DNA from: an uncultured Collinsella sp.
GTDB lineage: Bacteria > Actinomycetota > Coriobacteriia > Coriobacteriales > Coriobacteriaceae
Reading direction: 5' to 3'
DNA length: 6,746 bases
NCBI GenBank assembly: GCA_958446785.1
Contig: CAUCXP010000085.1
Coordinates: 1-6,746 of the forward strand
Part shown: positions 6,083 to 6,746 of the stretch, one piece after another
Layout: the number at the start of each line of letters is the position of its first letter
Numbering within the stretch: position 1 is the stretch's first letter
Position numbers and translations under genes: made by a program
The notes under the pieces: model-generated
What the model was told of the DNA's origin: nothing
Seen by the model: the letters and a program-made list of their open reading frames with translations, nothing else
Databases searched by the model: none

Positions 6083-6130
6083 AAAACCACCACAAAGGGG
6101 ACAGGCGCCTTTGTGGTGGTTTTTGTTTTA
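6083..6130 (+). terminator. Strong intrinsic terminator of the ABC operon (GGGGACAG family)
   Basis: AAAACCACCACAAAGG (6083-6098) and CCTTTGTGGTGGTTTT (6108-6123) form a perfect 16-bp stem over the nine-base loop GGACAGGCG. The T-run TTTTTGTTTT is at 6120-6129. It lies seven bases after the kinase-like gene's stop codon. It is built from the recurrent 12-mer (CAAAGGGGACAG at 6093-6104), and an inverted copy occurs at 6421-6452. Confidence 0.85.
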
Positions 6131-6174
6131 GGCCGAGGGGAAGGCCTTGGCGGCAGTGCCTATCCTCGGCTTTT
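6131..6174 (+). terminator. Second, back-up terminator-like hairpin
   Basis: GCCGAGG (6132-6138) pairs with CCTCGGC (6164-6170), extended by G-U pairs, around a structured interior (AAGGCCTT at 6141-6148). TTTT (6171-6174) follows directly. It sits immediately after the first terminator and would catch read-through before the repeat array. Confidence 0.5.
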
Positions 6175-6180
6175 GCATAG

Positions 6181-6396
6181 TCTCGATCTGTAACACCAAG
6201 CCAGCGAAAATGGCTCTAACTGTTACAGATTTAGATGAACCGTTCGGCCGTCAGCCCAACGTCTTGATCTGTAACACCAGGCGGCATATTTGGTCTCTAA
6301 CTGTTACAGATTGAGATGCGGCGTGGGCGGCCGGCACAATATCTCGATCTGTAACAACTGCAGGGCTCAACGGACTCCAACTGTTACAGATTGAGA
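6181..6396. repeat. Array of six alternating 15-bp repeats at 40-41 bp spacing (three hairpin units)
   Basis: Left-facing copies of TCTCGATCTGTAACA are at 6181, 6262 and 6342. Right-facing copies (TGTTACAGATTGAGA type) are at 6221, 6302 and 6382. All six share the 10-base core ATCTGTAACA, with changes confined to the outer positions. The gaps are 25, 26, 25, 25 and 25 bases. The gaps inside a pair all end CTCTAAC or CTCCAAC; otherwise the gaps differ. Each left-right pair forms a hairpin unit of 55 bases with a 25-base loop. Units 1 and 2 have a short extra stem in the loop (AGCCA/TGGCT and ACCA/TGGT). No ORF or T-run is associated. Confidence 0.9.
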
Positions 6397-6420
6397 CAAA
6401 ACGATCAGGCAAGTCCAAAA

Positions 6421-6452
6421 CCACCACAAAGGTGCCTGTCTCCTTTGTGGTG
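6421..6452. repeat. Inverted copy of the 6083-6123 hairpin; weak minus-strand terminator
   Basis: CACCACAAAGG (6422-6432) pairs with CCTTTGTGGTG (6442-6452) over the nine-base loop TGCCTGTCT. The loop is the reverse complement of AGACAGGCA, nearly that of the operon terminator. Read on the minus strand, the stem is followed by TTTT (6417-6420), so it could act as a secondary terminator for the gene arriving from the right. With 6083-6123 it brackets the repeat array. Confidence 0.7.
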
Positions 6453-6470
6453 ATCTGGGGTCTGGCATAG

Positions 6471-6508
6471 AAAAAGTCCCCGCCGGGCGTGTGCTCGACG
6501 GGGACTTT
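6471..6508 (-). terminator. Intrinsic terminator of the glutamate synthase-type gene
   Basis: AAAGTCCCCG (6473-6482) and CGGGGACTTT (6499-6508) form a perfect 10-bp stem with a 16-base loop. Read on the minus strand, the stem runs into TTTTT (complement of 6471-6475). It lies 28 bases beyond the stop codon of the minus-strand gene, as expected for its terminator. Confidence 0.85.
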
Positions 6509-6536
6509 GCCGTTTGATGGCTAGCGCTGTGGGTGA

Positions 6537-6746
6537 TTACTCGCCCAGCAGGCTCTTGGTGATGGAAGCGGCGGCCTTCTTGCCGGCGCCCATCGCCAGA
6601 ATGACCGTAGCGGCACCGGTGACGATGTCGCCGCCGGCCCAGATGCGGGGATCGGTGGTCTGGCCGGTCTCCTCGTCGGCAACGATGTAGCCCCACTTGT
6701 TGAGCTCCATCTTGCCGCCGATCTTGGCAGCGAAGGGGTTGGCGTT
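6537..6746 (-). CDS. Glutamate synthase small-subunit-type oxidoreductase (GltD/GltA type), C-terminal part
   Basis: The last 69 codons of a minus-strand gene that enters from the right edge. The peptide has YIVADEETGQTTDPRIWAGG, then GGDIVTGAATVILAMGAGK, and ends TKSLLGE. The GGD followed by a glycine-rich helix is the FAD-contacting C-terminal motif of the pyridine-nucleotide-disulfide-type flavoproteins. The VTGAATVILAMGAGKKAA form is characteristic of NADPH-dependent glutamate synthase small subunits, which move electrons from NADPH towards 2-oxoglutarate amination. Close relatives with the same tail (stand-alone GltA, or the NfnB/ferredoxin-NADP reductase subunit) cannot be excluded from this fragment. 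It is convergent with the amino-acid transporter operon and has its own terminator. Confidence 0.88.
   Translation of the reverse strand, partial: NANPFAAKIGGKMELNKWGYIVADEETGQTTDPRIWAGGDIVTGAATVILAMGAGKKAAASITKSLLGE

Noticed and set aside
6181..6396. CRISPR array
   Set aside because: The repeats are only 15 bases, alternate in orientation, and the gaps inside each pair share their ends. No cas gene or leader is present.
6181..6396. Integron attC sites
   Set aside because: The arms do not fit the RYYYAAC/GTTRRRY core sites, and no cassette genes or integrase are present.
6367..6696. 109-residue minus-strand open frame
   Set aside because: It overlaps the glutamate synthase-type gene in another frame and runs through its terminator and the repeat region.

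Overview
The window is GC-rich bacterial DNA with tight gene packing, strong GGAGG-type ribosome sites, a Tat-dependent solute-binding lipoprotein and many GGGGACAG-bearing intergenic hairpins. Together these suggest an actinobacterial gut anaerobe of the Coriobacteriia, probably Collinsella-like. That assignment is an inference from style and protein flavour, not from a marker gene.

Layout. (1) Positions 1-297 hold a short coding-looking tail with no identifiable product (37-162) and an intergenic stretch with two GGGGACAG-type motifs. (2) 298-2016 carries two plus-strand genes: a membrane-anchored SurA/PrsA-type parvulin chaperone and a YqeY protein. They are separated by a GC-rich hairpin and followed by hairpins and a terminator. 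(3) 2017-2374 (358 bases) has no gene. It holds overlapping hairpins, a terminator enclosed by a 12-bp inverted repeat, a near-perfect 30-bp-arm palindrome, and the promoter region of the next operon. (4) 2375-6076 is one plus-strand operon for a polar amino-acid ABC importer in the order ATPase, binding protein, permease 1, permease 2, as in gluABCD systems. A cytidylate-kinase-like protein follows. (5) 6077-6536 (460 bases) has no gene. It starts with two tandem terminators and continues with a striking array of six 15-bp repeats in alternating orientation, spaced every 40-41 bp. A hairpin that is an inverted copy of the first terminator closes it. (6) 6537-6746, minus strand, is the C-terminal end of a glutamate synthase small-subunit-type flavoprotein, with its own terminator at 6471-6508.

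How the genes work together. The ATPase, the lipid-anchored binding protein and the two different permeases form one high-affinity importer, most likely for glutamate, glutamine or aspartate. The convergent glutamate-synthase-type gene fits a local glutamate/glutamine theme, but the two transcription units are separate. The parvulin and YqeY genes form an independent housekeeping pair.

The most unusual material is intergenic. A recurring 12-mer, CA(A/T)(A/T)GG(G/A)GACAG, appears in every major non-coding gap and is always built into a hairpin. The 6181-6396 array looks like an organised repeat or protein-binding element that none of the genes explains. I saw no tRNA, rRNA, CRISPR array or complete transposon.
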